Source: Candidatus Woesearchaeota archaeon (GTDB lineage Archaea; Nanobdellota; Nanobdellia; Woesearchaeales; GW2011-AR9). From it: 47,877 bases of DNA. The stretch covers positions 1 to 47,877 of the forward strand of contig JAGVYX010000035.1 of the NCBI GenBank assembly GCA_018303045.1. The letters are read 5' to 3'. Both the position numbers and the translations under genes were made by a program. Position 1 is the stretch's first letter. Every line of letters begins with the position of its first letter. Below, piece by piece: positions 15,918 to 23,395 of the stretch. The notes beneath the pieces are model-generated. The model was not told the DNA's origin. It worked only from the letters and a program-made list of their open reading frames with translations, and did no database searches.

Positions 15918-15968
15918 ATGAAAGTTACTAAATGATAATATGAAAAAATGATAATATGAAAGTTACTA
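15918..15968 (+). repeat. Repeated translation-start segment before the HTH gene
   Basis: ATGAAAGTTACTAAA occurs at 15918 and again at 15956, the true start. ATGATAATATGAAA occurs at 15932 and 15948. This gives two tiny upstream reading frames, MKVTK-stop at 15918-15935 and MKK-stop at 15940-15951. Confidence 0.8.
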
Positions 15969-16327
15969 AAACTGAAAAAATACTGCTCTATGCTGTTGGT
16001 GAATGCTATATGCATCTTAATAAACCATTGGAAAAAGCTCATTTGCAGTTAAGTATTTCTAAAATAATATTTATTGAATTGTTGTTAAATAAAATAAAAC
16101 TAAAACAGCCGCGGACTATTTATAAGAATTTAGAGCGGCTGGAAGAAAAAAAATTAATTCAATATACCCATAAAACAATTACTTTTACTTCTTTAGGATT
16201 AAAAGTGTTAAAAAGAATTCAGCAGGAAATTAAGCCCTACCTGGAAATTAAACAATCATTAAATCTAATTGAAAAGCCTAAGAAGAAATTACAGACGAGA
16301 ATTATAATGAAGGACATAAATAATTAA
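15956..16327 (+). CDS. Winged-helix transcriptional regulator-like protein
   Basis: A 123-residue basic protein with the layout of an archaeal winged helix: a helical start (KTEKILLYAVGECYMHL), a recognition-like helix (QPRTIYKNLERLEEKKLIQY) and a beta wing (THKTITFTSLGLKVL). The tail is Lys-rich. It is probably a DNA-binding regulator. The start is the third of three ATG codons, the only one that reads on. Its target is unknown. Confidence 0.7.
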   Translation: MKVTKTEKILLYAVGECYMHLNKPLEKAHLQLSISKIIFIELLLNKIKLKQPRTIYKNLERLEEKKLIQYTHKTITFTSLGLKVLKRIQQEIKPYLEIKQSLNLIEKPKKKLQTRIIMKDINN

Positions 16328-16382
16328 TAGGATTACTATATCCTCCAAATATAATAGTGGCTAAAAATATACTGAAATTCCT

Positions 16383-16464
16383 GATAGTATAATCCTTTGG
16401 CTGATAAAAACTATTTATTTAAGATTATAACTAACTAAGGAATCAGTCAGATATTAACACTGCC
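16383..16464 (-). mobile_element. 82-bp inverted-repeat element, family A (copy 1)
   Basis: A reverse-oriented copy of the element also found at 25328-25409 and 28647-28728. The ends are GATAGTATAATCC and AACACTGCC. The flanks AAATTCCT and CAATTCCT match in 7 of 8 bases, a slightly decayed 8-bp target-site duplication. It has no coding capacity, so it would be non-autonomous (MITE-like). Confidence 0.8.
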
Positions 16465-16548
16465 CAATTCCTTAACAATCGAACTAAATTTTGTGAATTT
16501 CATATATACTAAATTGCGCGAAAGGTTTGATTTCTAGGGCAATTTACT

Positions 16549-16649
16549 ATATATAGATAATTCTCTTGATTGGGATACATTATTTTAATTATCCATCGTC
16601 AGATAACTCCTACTAAAATATACTCTAATTATTAGAATTATCTATATAA
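16549..16649. repeat. Perfect 15-bp inverted repeat pair
   Basis: TATATAGATAATTCT at 16549-16563 and AGAATTATCTATATA at 16635-16649 are exact reverse complements about 70 bases apart. They overlap the mobile-element end shared with the start of the window. Together with the transposase relic downstream they suggest an old insertion site. Confidence 0.55.
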
Positions 16650-16680
16650 AAAATTAATGTTCTCTATGCTGTGTTGCATA
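16612..16680 (-). repeat. Mobile-element end (second copy)
   Basis: The reverse complement carries the two blocks seen at 109-146, TATGCAACACAGCA and ATAATTAGAGTATATTTTAG, here separated by about 34 extra bases. It is adjacent to the IS5-like relic. Confidence 0.55.
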
Positions 16681-16789
16681 ATTCTAAAATTATTTAAAAT
16701 TCCCTGGAATTATACTGAAAATACTTAGAGTCTATCCTGTTAGGTATAAATAATAGTTGTTCTTTCTGATGCTTGGAGGTGAAAAATAA

Positions 16790-17047
16790 AGGGGTAAACT
16801 CTTCTGGGCTTAATAACAAAAGATGATGGATGGAGAATTCCAGATAAACTCTGAGACATTTTGGAAGAAGCTTAAGAAAAATACACGAAAAAAAGCACGA
16901 CGCTGGGTCGTGGAAAAAACACACAGTTAAATGAATAGATTTCGCGGAATCCTTATACGTTGGTCAAAACGACCAGAGGCTTATATCGCAAAGCTACACC
17001 TAGCGTGCGGAGTGATAACAGGGAAGGCTACGTGTCTACAGGGATAG
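16790..17047 (+). pseudogene. IS5-type transposase C-terminal relic
   Basis: In one frame from about 16842 the text reads EFQINSETFWKKLKKNTRKK, then RRWVVEKTHS-stop-MNRFRGILIRW and AYIAKLHLACGVIT. This matches the C-terminus of IS5-family DDE transposases, whose pattern is RRWVVERTHSWLNRFRRLLIRW ... A.LHLA. A TAA stands where the conserved Trp should be, the upstream part is missing or frameshifted, and the frame closes at 17045-17047. It is a dead remnant. The 16328-17080 gap holds otherwise only the repeats listed separately. Confidence 0.75.
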
Positions 17048-17080
17048 GTTCTTAGTTTAACCAGATCCAGTTGGCAGGGG

Positions 17081-17707
17081 TTATTGATCATCGGCTACTC
17101 TCCGGACATATTCATCTATCTCTTTAGAGTCAGAATAATTATAATTGGTTATCCCGAAGTCTTTGAATTCGCCGAAATTATCAATGATTAGGTACGTTCC
17201 GTTAAGGCAGAAGTAAGCTGTTTCACAGACTTCGCTGCTTTCCTCGCAGTTCTGCAGCCGATGATCTCTCGGCACCCGAAGCGGCAATATTGTTCCTGGA
17301 CTGGGTTCATAGCGGATAAATCCGGTTTTGTTATTATTTTCCAGATATACACACTGAGTCTTGCAGTCATCTTCGAAATCCGGAGAGTCGCCTTCCTCAG
17401 TGTAAGGTATGAACGTTCCATTTTGCTGGAAGAGGGAAGACCAGTAACTTTCATGGCCATCATTTTCTGGAGGCTGGTTTTGGTGATGGTACGCAAATAG
17501 TTCCATTAGCCTAGGTCTCTTTTTTCTGGCCGTACTGGAGCGATGCGCTTCTAACGCTTCTTTTGAAGGAGGATTCTCTACTACGGCTTCAATTCCTGGC
17601 ATTGTTGTTGTGCTGGTAAGAGAATCAACAACCACCTTTAATCCGTAACTGATTCCCAACAGAGCTGTGGCTGAAACAATTAATGCTGGAAGATGTTTCC
17701 GGTTCAT
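17081..17707 (-). CDS. Membrane-anchored Cys-containing protein
   Basis: A protein of about 208 residues when started at the ATG at 17707 (MNRKHLPAL). The frame is open further upstream, but that part runs through the repeat element at 17722-17829 and is probably not coding. The N-terminal hydrophobic helix (LIVSATALLGISYGL) would anchor it. The outer domain has five Cys (CKTQC, NCEESSEVC, YFCLNGTY), suggesting disulfides. A Pro/Gln/His-rich linker lies near residues 55-85. Function is unknown. Confidence 0.7.
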   Translation of the reverse strand: MNRKHLPALIVSATALLGISYGLKVVVDSLTSTTTMPGIEAVVENPPSKEALEAHRSSTARKKRPRLMELFAYHHQNQPPENDGHESYWSSLFQQNGTFIPYTEEGDSPDFEDDCKTQCVYLENNNKTGFIRYEPSPGTILPLRVPRDHRLQNCEESSEVCETAYFCLNGTYLIIDNFGEFKDFGITNYNYSDSKEIDEYVRRVADDQ

Positions 17708-17721
17708 TTTTGCAGATAAAT

Positions 17722-17829
17722 ATACCAAAAGACTCAAAATTCCGAACAGAATTTTGTGCCTTTTGTATACACGAAAATAACAGATTATATTTTCGGTACT
17801 AAAAATCAATCGTTTATGTCCTTTGGTAT
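17722..17829 (-). mobile_element. Inverted-repeat element, family B (copy 1)
   Basis: Ends ATACCAAAAGAC and GTCCTTTGGTAT form terminal inverted repeats. Both ends are bordered by TA, as expected for TA-targeting elements. The inner part shares a 40-base block with the copy at 35751-35842, including the hairpin AAAATTCCGAACAGAATTTT. This copy carries an extra hairpin, GAAAATAACAGATTATATTTTC. Confidence 0.7.
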
Positions 17830-17980
17830 ATAATAAGGTTCTTTTATGTTAATTTATGTTAAACCTCGCATTAATTTGTTATAGATATAATCCTGATTTA
17901 AAAATTAACTGGTTTGGTTGGTGTTTTTGCAGGAGACCCTGCTCTTAAGAAAGCTAACTTAATACCTGCGTTTTGCAGAT

Positions 17981-17990
17981 AAATATATAA
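17981..17990 (+). promoter_or_regulatory. TATA box of the 18014 gene
   Basis: AAATATATAA begins 33 bases before the ATG at 18014 and fits a near-leaderless start. Confidence 0.6.
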
Positions 17991-18013
17991 GGTTCTTTTT
18001 ACTCATCTTAAGC

Positions 18014-18523
18014 ATGGAGAGATATCTGGTTATTGATCATCTGAAGTTGACTTATGAAGGATTATGCAATGCGCCGGAATTATTCTCTTTAATTCAGGAA
18101 TGGTTTTATGAAAAAGGATGGGACTGGCATGAAAGAACTAATCAGGAAACCACTACTCCGGAAGGAAAGCAGCTTCACCTGATTCTGGAGCCGTATAAAA
18201 ATGTCAGCAATGATCATCGGCTGATGGTCAAAATTACTTTAAATGCCACTAATCTTAAAGATGTGGAAGTGGAATTGGAAGGCAAAACCGTTCATTCGCA
18301 GCAGGGCGTAATCAGAATGATTATTGATGGCTATGTGTTCAGCGATCGGAAAGGCCAATGGGACAGCCGGCCATTCTACTGGTTTTTAGGAATGGTTTTA
18401 GAAAAATATTTTTATAAAGAGCATTTTAGGCGGTTTGAGACCTGGCTGAAAAGCGATGTCAGCGATTTGTATGACCGAATAAAAAGTTATTTGAACACTT
18501 ACAAATATACCTATCAGCATTAA
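18014..18523 (+). CDS. Conserved-looking DPANN protein, paralogue 1
   Basis: A 169-residue cytoplasmic protein with a homologous neighbour at 18727-19296. Shared features run in order: a helical opening (LFSLIQEWFYEKGWDWHER), a beta segment with LELRPYK/LILEPYK, a KIT/KIKI strand, DGYVFSDRKGQWDSRPFYWF matching DAWYMTNYRKRWYNKPLTYF, and a helical end with SDVSDLYDRIKSYL. The fold and function are not recognised. Multiple Trp/Tyr in the conserved block suggest a ligand or protein interface. The pair most likely arose by tandem duplication; the structured element lies between them. Confidence 0.8.
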   Translation: MERYLVIDHLKLTYEGLCNAPELFSLIQEWFYEKGWDWHERTNQETTTPEGKQLHLILEPYKNVSNDHRLMVKITLNATNLKDVEVELEGKTVHSQQGVIRMIIDGYVFSDRKGQWDSRPFYWFLGMVLEKYFYKEHFRRFETWLKSDVSDLYDRIKSYLNTYKYTYQH

Positions 18524-18532
18524 ACATGGATA

Positions 18533-18708
18533 GCATCAATTTACGAGCGGAACAATCGCTTACTAAAGCGCCTGCGGAAGGGGACGTTCCTTACACGAAA
18601 ATAAACGACGATTTATTTTCGGTACTGAAAATTGATCGCTGTCAATTTTCATGTACGGGAAGGAGCCGCATATAATATTCAGAAGCGCAGAGCGAGTCGA
18701 TGCTATCC
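18533..18708. ncRNA. Putative structured RNA element, copy 1
   Basis: This fills most of the gap between two paralogous genes. The closing stem GGATAGCATC/GATGCTATCC (10 bp, perfect) encloses a core shared with 34220-34343: TTACGAGCG, AATCGCTT, TGCGG-AAGGGGA-GTTCCT, GGAAGG-CCGCA and AGCGAGTC. The closing stem has a completely different sequence from the other copy but still pairs, so structure rather than sequence is conserved. In this copy the central arm is extended by two hairpins (GAAAATAAACG...TTTATTTTC and GAAAATTGATCG...TCAATTTTC). I do not recognise it as a known RNA family, and the strand is uncertain. Confidence 0.6.
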
Positions 18709-18726
18709 CTGCTGTAGTCATTAAAT

Positions 18727-19296
18727 ATGGATGAAATACAATTTACTCGGGATTTATTGGTCAGCAATAAAGAGCTGGTTTATACTGGTATCTTTAAACT
18801 TGATGACCTATATAAAGATATTAACCGCGTAGTTGAAGCTCGGGGATATACTCAGCGAGAGAAACGATCGGAAGAAGCCGTTGCCGAAGCAGGCAGGAAA
18901 ATATATCTGGAATTAAGGCCCTACAAATTCTTTACGCCGGAGATTAAGCTGCTGATTAAGATTAAAATTGATTTAGGCCCGGTTTCTGAAAGCAAGCATC
19001 AGGGAGAACTGTATCAGCGGGGGGATGTTCGTATTGTCTTGGATGCCTGGTACATGACCAATTATCGGAAGCGCTGGTATAACAAGCCATTAACCTATTT
19101 CCTAAAAGGCGTTATTAACAAGTATCTCTATCAATGGCCGGAAGAAAAAGATTCCCGGGAGATGCTGGTTTCGGATGCGGCGGCAATTTATGCTGTGATT
19201 AAAAAATTATTCCGGACGTATCAGCCGGAAGCTAAGAAATATTCTTCAGAAGAAGAGGTAATCCAAGAAGTGGAGAAGGAGATTGGGAAAGGTTAA
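18727..19296 (+). CDS. Conserved-looking DPANN protein, paralogue 2
   Basis: A 189-residue homologue of the 18014-18523 protein, same strand, separated by the structured element. The conserved block KIYLELRPYK ... DAWYMTNYRKRWYNKPLTYF ... VINKYLYQW is clearest. This copy has a longer acidic C-terminal tail (SSEEEVIQEVEKEIGKG). Function is unknown. Divergence between the two is high, so the duplication is old. Confidence 0.8.
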   Translation: MDEIQFTRDLLVSNKELVYTGIFKLDDLYKDINRVVEARGYTQREKRSEEAVAEAGRKIYLELRPYKFFTPEIKLLIKIKIDLGPVSESKHQGELYQRGDVRIVLDAWYMTNYRKRWYNKPLTYFLKGVINKYLYQWPEEKDSREMLVSDAAAIYAVIKKLFRTYQPEAKKYSSEEEVIQEVEKEIGKG

Positions 19297-19297
19297 G

Positions 19298-19966
19298 TTA
19301 GGACTTATCTTTCTTGCGCTTTTTTTCCGGAATAAAATAATGGCCCTTCTGGTGCTGTTTCTCTAAAACTTTGCCGCCAGCTTCAGACTCATCCAAAATT
19401 TTGATAGCGTTTTCTAATCCCAAAGCATCCTTGTTGATAAAATCCAGTTTGCTCTTTTGCTTTTTTTCAACATACCCCATCAGGTCTCCGATATGTTCTG
19501 GCCGTAAGTGTTCTGCTGGAACAGAAAGAAGATTTTCTGCTAAATTTTTCATTAACGTCGGCCTTAATTTTAGATTGAAATAATCAAAGGTAAAGCCTTC
19601 TCCAAGGTCTTTAATGTGCCGGTAAATATCCTGATAAGTAGCGCCGCCTACTAACCTGGCGATCATTTTGTCTTCAGCTTCATCTGATTTCTGTTCCTTT
19701 CCCTCTTTTCCTTTTTTAGGCTTAATGTTGAAATGCTGTTTAGCGACACTAATATAAGCATCAGACATATGTTTGGCCATCGCTTTTTGCTTATCATCAT
19801 TCTCCAGAAGCTCCATTTTTAATCGGCCATCTTCCATTAAGTGCTGGCCAGCAGCTTCATCATAAATCTGCCGATGGCTTCTTTCATAAGTATGAAGCAT
19901 CTGAAAAACTTTCTTTTTTAAGCGATAATATTTATCGGCAGGATGTTCTTCTTTCTTTTCAGCCAT
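19298..19966 (-). CDS. Uncharacterised charged helical protein
   Basis: A 222-residue, Lys/Glu-rich soluble protein. The middle (PKKGKEGKEQKSDEAED) is low complexity; helices dominate elsewhere. It converges on the preceding plus-strand gene with one base between stops. No motif is recognised. Confidence 0.7.
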   Translation of the reverse strand: MAEKKEEHPADKYYRLKKKVFQMLHTYERSHRQIYDEAAGQHLMEDGRLKMELLENDDKQKAMAKHMSDAYISVAKQHFNIKPKKGKEGKEQKSDEAEDKMIARLVGGATYQDIYRHIKDLGEGFTFDYFNLKLRPTLMKNLAENLLSVPAEHLRPEHIGDLMGYVEKKQKSKLDFINKDALGLENAIKILDESEAGGKVLEKQHQKGHYFIPEKKRKKDKS

Positions 19967-20056
19967 GGTTAAGAATAAAGTAAATGAAAGTATAAATAGT
20001 TTTCTAACTAAGCATTAAATAAAATGAAGAAAATGAAGAAGAATAAATTATAAAAA

Positions 20057-20653
20057 TTATGGTCTAGTCGGCGCTTTCATGTACGGTTTAGATCCGATTT
20101 CAGCTAATTTTTCATCCAAACTTTTCTTAGCATCAGTCAAGCCAATTAATTGAGCTTTATCCTGCAATCCTAATTTGCTGGCATCTAAAATTGCAATACT
20201 TGCATAATTTCCAATTTCGGCAGCGCTAACTGAATCTAAGACTTCACCCAAAAATCCAGATTTAGCTTCTAAAGCTTGTTTCCATCCAGTATTCTTATCA
20301 ACTGTTGCCATAAAACCTTCATAACTGAAGTTGTCTTTCGCTTGGTCCACTAAACCGGTTACGAAAGCTGGCTGAAAGCCATAAGCTCCATTAAGCAATT
20401 CTCCTCGAGCTATTCTCGGATCATCAGGCATACCAGCAATAGCTGCAGTATAGGGCGCAGCTAATTCGTTATTAATTGTTTCTGTAAAGGTTCTTCGTCT
20501 ATGTTCATCATTTAACATACCGGGATCTATGTATTGTCCTTCAACAATCGTTCCTAAGGCTTGGTCCACGGCCATACGCAGTCTGCGTTTTTGAGTTTCC
20601 TCAGCATTTTTTGCTATTTTTTCAGCATCTTTAAAATCTTGTACGGTTGCCAT
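20057..20653 (-). CDS. Uncharacterised soluble protein
   Basis: A 198-residue helical protein, Ala-rich, without signal peptide or known motif. It lies in the same orientation as the 19298-19966 gene, 90 bases upstream of it. Segments such as PYTAAIAGMPDDPRIARGEL look ordered, but I cannot assign a family. Confidence 0.7.
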   Translation of the reverse strand: MATVQDFKDAEKIAKNAEETQKRRLRMAVDQALGTIVEGQYIDPGMLNDEHRRRTFTETINNELAAPYTAAIAGMPDDPRIARGELLNGAYGFQPAFVTGLVDQAKDNFSYEGFMATVDKNTGWKQALEAKSGFLGEVLDSVSAAEIGNYASIAILDASKLGLQDKAQLIGLTDAKKSLDEKLAEIGSKPYMKAPTRP

Positions 20654-20687
20654 TTTTATTATTTAATTTACCTCGCTTTTTAATATA

Positions 20688-20913
20688 GCAAATGTGTTAA
20701 ATATTCATGCATTTATCCACACACATTTGCTTATTAGTAATTGTGAAATAAAGTTCGATAATTACTCACAATTACTCTTTACAGTAACAACTACCTCTGG
20801 CGGCGATGCGGGCATTTTCCACGAACCCCAGAGGCGTCCAAAAGCCTTTAAGGAAGGTTTCATCAATTCGGTTTCTGCCTGTTCCGCTGTAAGCAACTCC
20901 TTGTGGAGGAGTT
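20688..20913. other. Hairpin-rich intergenic region
   Basis: Four near-perfect stems in 226 bases: GCAAATGTGT/ACACATTTGC (20688-20730), GTAATTGTGA/TCACAATTAC (20737-20775), CCTCTGG/CCAGAGG (20794-20834) and AACTCCT/AGGAGTT (20895-20913). The region also contains a minus-strand open frame of 66 codons whose text (KAFGRLWGSWKMPAS) looks protein-like. It may be a structured RNA, or the end of a decayed transposon of a type with terminal hairpins. Confidence 0.4.
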
Positions 20914-20995
20914 TATTGACCAAAACGCCCCGCTTTTGAGGGAAATGCTTATAAAAGAACAAACTATCTACTACAAAATCTATTTAAAATGCCCC

Positions 20996-22852
20996 ATGGC
21001 TAAAAAACAGGCCAAAGCGGAAGAAAAGAAAGCTGAGGAAACTCAGCCTAAGATTCCTCCGGAATTGGAACAGAAACTAAAAGCTATTAAAGCTAAGTTA
21101 GATACCTTTAAAAAACAGGTTCTGGATAAATTCGGGGATTATATTATTGGCATTACTTTGCTGCCTCCGGAAAATATTCCTCCAGACGCTTCTGAACAAA
21201 CCAATCCGGAAAAGCCTAAAGCTGAAAAGCCCAATCCGGACCGAATTGATTTATTGCTGGTAGTTGATGATACTGACAGCAAAAAGATGTCTAAAAACGA
21301 ATTGCATCAGAAAATTTCGGAAATTGTCAAAAAATTCGCCGAGGAAATTGATAAGAATATCACTCCTCAGGTTGCATTGTTAACCGACTTATGGCAGAAT
21401 TGTTATGATGCCAAATACGATTTAAACCGGCTGATTTCTCTGGGCGCGCCAATTCATGACACAGGAATGCTGGCAGCCATTAAAATTGCTGAAATACATA
21501 AGACGATGGTGCTGAAGAAGTTTGAAAAATATATCGTTAGTTACGTCTTAGCCGGCTCTTTGGTGCAGGGCAAGGCCACCGCCAGCTCAGATATCGATGT
21601 CTGGATTGTTATTGACGATACCGATGTTAAAAAAATGACGCGGGTGGAACTGAAGGATAAATTGCGGGCGATTATCATCGGCATGGGGGCTGAGGCAGGA
21701 GAATTAACCGGGATTAAAAATAAGTTAAATATTCAGGCTTGGATTCTGACGGAGTATTGGGACGCTCTGAAAGAAGCCAACCCCATTATGTTTACCTTAT
21801 TGAGAGACGGGGTTCCCTTTTATGACCGGGGAATGTTTATGCCTTGGAAGCAGCTGCTGAGGATGGGCCGGATTAAACCCAGTAGAGAAGCTATTGACTT
21901 ATTCATGAGCGCCGGCGAGCAAAGCATGAGCCGCATTAAGATTAGGCTGAATGAAATGGGCATGGAGGATACTTTTTATGCGATTTTAACGCCCAGCCAG
22001 GCCGCGATTATGCTGTATGGCTTGCCGCCGCCCACTCCTAAAGAAACTCCCGATGTTTTAGAAGAGATTTTTGTAAAAAAAGAAAAATTATTGGAGAAGG
22101 AATATGTAGACATTTTAAGAAGAAACGTCAAGGTTAGAAAAGATATTGAACATGGCGATTTGAAACAATTATCGGGCACTGAATTGGATAAATTAGTTCA
22201 TGACGGCGAGAAATTCTTAAAGCGGATCAGGGAATTATTCCAGGAAATTGAAAAGCGGCATACTGAAAACAGCATTATAACTCTCTATGATGAAATTGTT
22301 ACCATCATCCGGGATGTCCTTAAAGTTGAAGGAGTGGAAAGAGCCCATGACACGGAAATTATCAAATTATTTGAATCGGAATTGATTTCCACCGGGAAGG
22401 TTCCGGCCCGCTTTTTGCGCGATTTAAATGAAATTGTAGCGGCTAAAAAGAAATATGATGATAAAAAATTGACTAAAAATGATATTGAAAAAGCCCGCAA
22501 GGGCAGCGGCGAATTAATTAAATTTCTAATCGAATACCTGCAGCGCAAGCGCGGGCAGGAATTAGAGCGAACCAGAATCCGGGTTAAGCATGGGGAGACT
22601 TATGGCGAAGTTATTTTACTGGAAGATATGGCTTTTGTCATCCATGATATTGATGATAAACAGCAGAGAATTGAAAAGGCTAAGCTTAATGAAAATGGCA
22701 GCTTGGGGCCTTTGGCTGAAGCTTCCTTGGAAGAATTTGAGAAAAAACTAGCTTCCATAACTTTGCCTAAGCGGGTGTTTATTAAAGAACCGATTTTTGA
22801 AGATCTGAAGAATATTTTTGGCCGGGATGTGGAAGTGCTGGTGCATTATTAA
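20996..22852 (+). CDS. Tandem nucleotidyltransferase-domain protein with helical C-terminus
   Basis: A protein of about 618 residues from the ATG at 20996. The frame is open 31 codons further up, but MAKKQAKAEEKK is the likely start, with a TATA-like TTATAAAAG about 47 bases before. It has two Pol-beta-type nucleotidyltransferase modules. The first (about residues 25-150) keeps RIDLLLVVDD but lacks the GS motif and looks inactive. The second (about 170-320) has GSLVQGKATASSDIDVWIVI with the catalytic SDID. The C-terminal half is helical and resembles HEPN-like partners; the last 70 residues form a beta-rich domain. The family could transfer nucleotides to protein or RNA; the substrate is unknown. 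Confidence 0.82.
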   Translation: MAKKQAKAEEKKAEETQPKIPPELEQKLKAIKAKLDTFKKQVLDKFGDYIIGITLLPPENIPPDASEQTNPEKPKAEKPNPDRIDLLLVVDDTDSKKMSKNELHQKISEIVKKFAEEIDKNITPQVALLTDLWQNCYDAKYDLNRLISLGAPIHDTGMLAAIKIAEIHKTMVLKKFEKYIVSYVLAGSLVQGKATASSDIDVWIVIDDTDVKKMTRVELKDKLRAIIIGMGAEAGELTGIKNKLNIQAWILTEYWDALKEANPIMFTLLRDGVPFYDRGMFMPWKQLLRMGRIKPSREAIDLFMSAGEQSMSRIKIRLNEMGMEDTFYAILTPSQAAIMLYGLPPPTPKETPDVLEEIFVKKEKLLEKEYVDILRRNVKVRKDIEHGDLKQLSGTELDKLVHDGEKFLKRIRELFQEIEKRHTENSIITLYDEIVTIIRDVLKVEGVERAHDTEIIKLFESELISTGKVPARFLRDLNEIVAAKKKYDDKKLTKNDIEKARKGSGELIKFLIEYLQRKRGQELERTRIRVKHGETYGEVILLEDMAFVIHDIDDKQQRIEKAKLNENGSLGPLAEASLEEFEKKLASITLPKRVFIKEPIFEDLKNIFGRDVEVLVHY

Positions 22853-22896
22853 AGCCGGGGCGGTTTCACGTATTTTTAGGATATTAATTAGCCTTA

Positions 22897-22936
22897 GAGA
22901 ACTTTGTCGATAAAAAATAAATTATTCAAAATTCTC
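22897..22936. repeat. Inverted-repeat element, GAGAACTTT family (member 3)
   Basis: A 40-base element, GAGAACTTTG ... CAAAATTCTC, flanked on both sides by CTTA, a likely 4-bp target-site duplication. It is the shortest member and matches the outer parts of the 15017-15080 copy. Confidence 0.6.
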
Positions 22937-22987
22937 CTTACATTTATTAGAATGACCTGCTCTAGGCTGTTTTTAACTTAGAAACGA

Positions 22988-23395
22988 TCACTGTATCTGA
23001 GCTAATTCTTTAGAACTTAATATTGGCCAAGCCCAGTTCCGCTTCTTGTATACTGCCTGCAATCCGGCAATAGCGGCATTCAAAATCTTTAATTTCCTTT
23101 CAGCTATAGTTTTAATGTTAGCCTGTACGTCAATTATGGGAGCTTTGCCTTCTACTAAAATATCTCTATGGACCGAACCGGAAACGGAAGAAACGACTCT
23201 TCTTCTGGGCCTTTGCAGATCCAGCTGGACTTTTATTTTAATTTTTAATAGTTCTTTAACTGCTTCATCTGCTTCTAGGTTAGTATCGGCATCAAATGCG
23301 TATTGGAAATAATCTTTAACTTGTTTTTCTTCAAATCGTTCCAAATCTGCTTCTTCGTCAGCATCTAAAGATTTTTCACTCATATTCAAATCCAA
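22988..23395 (-). CDS. Uncharacterised acidic protein
   Basis: A 135-residue protein with an acidic start (DADEEADLERFEE) and a more basic end (YKKRNWAWPILSSKEL). It has no signal peptide or recognised motif. The segment KIKIKVQLDLQRPRRRVVSS looks like a beta pair. The start could also be the second Met (MSEKS, 12 bases in). It is a single gene. Confidence 0.65.
   Translation of the reverse strand: MDLNMSEKSLDADEEADLERFEEKQVKDYFQYAFDADTNLEADEAVKELLKIKIKVQLDLQRPRRRVVSSVSGSVHRDILVEGKAPIIDVQANIKTIAERKLKILNAAIAGLQAVYKKRNWAWPILSSKELAQIQ

Noticed and set aside
17717..17730. Family-B repeat end as the promoter of the 17707 gene
   Set aside because: The TATA-like end lies only 10-17 bases from the ATG, too close for an archaeal TATA box to set a start before the codon.
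20688..20995. RNase P RNA on the minus strand because of a CAGAAACCG string
   Set aside because: No matching GAGGAAAGTCC segment at the required distance, and the upstream part would lie inside a coding region.
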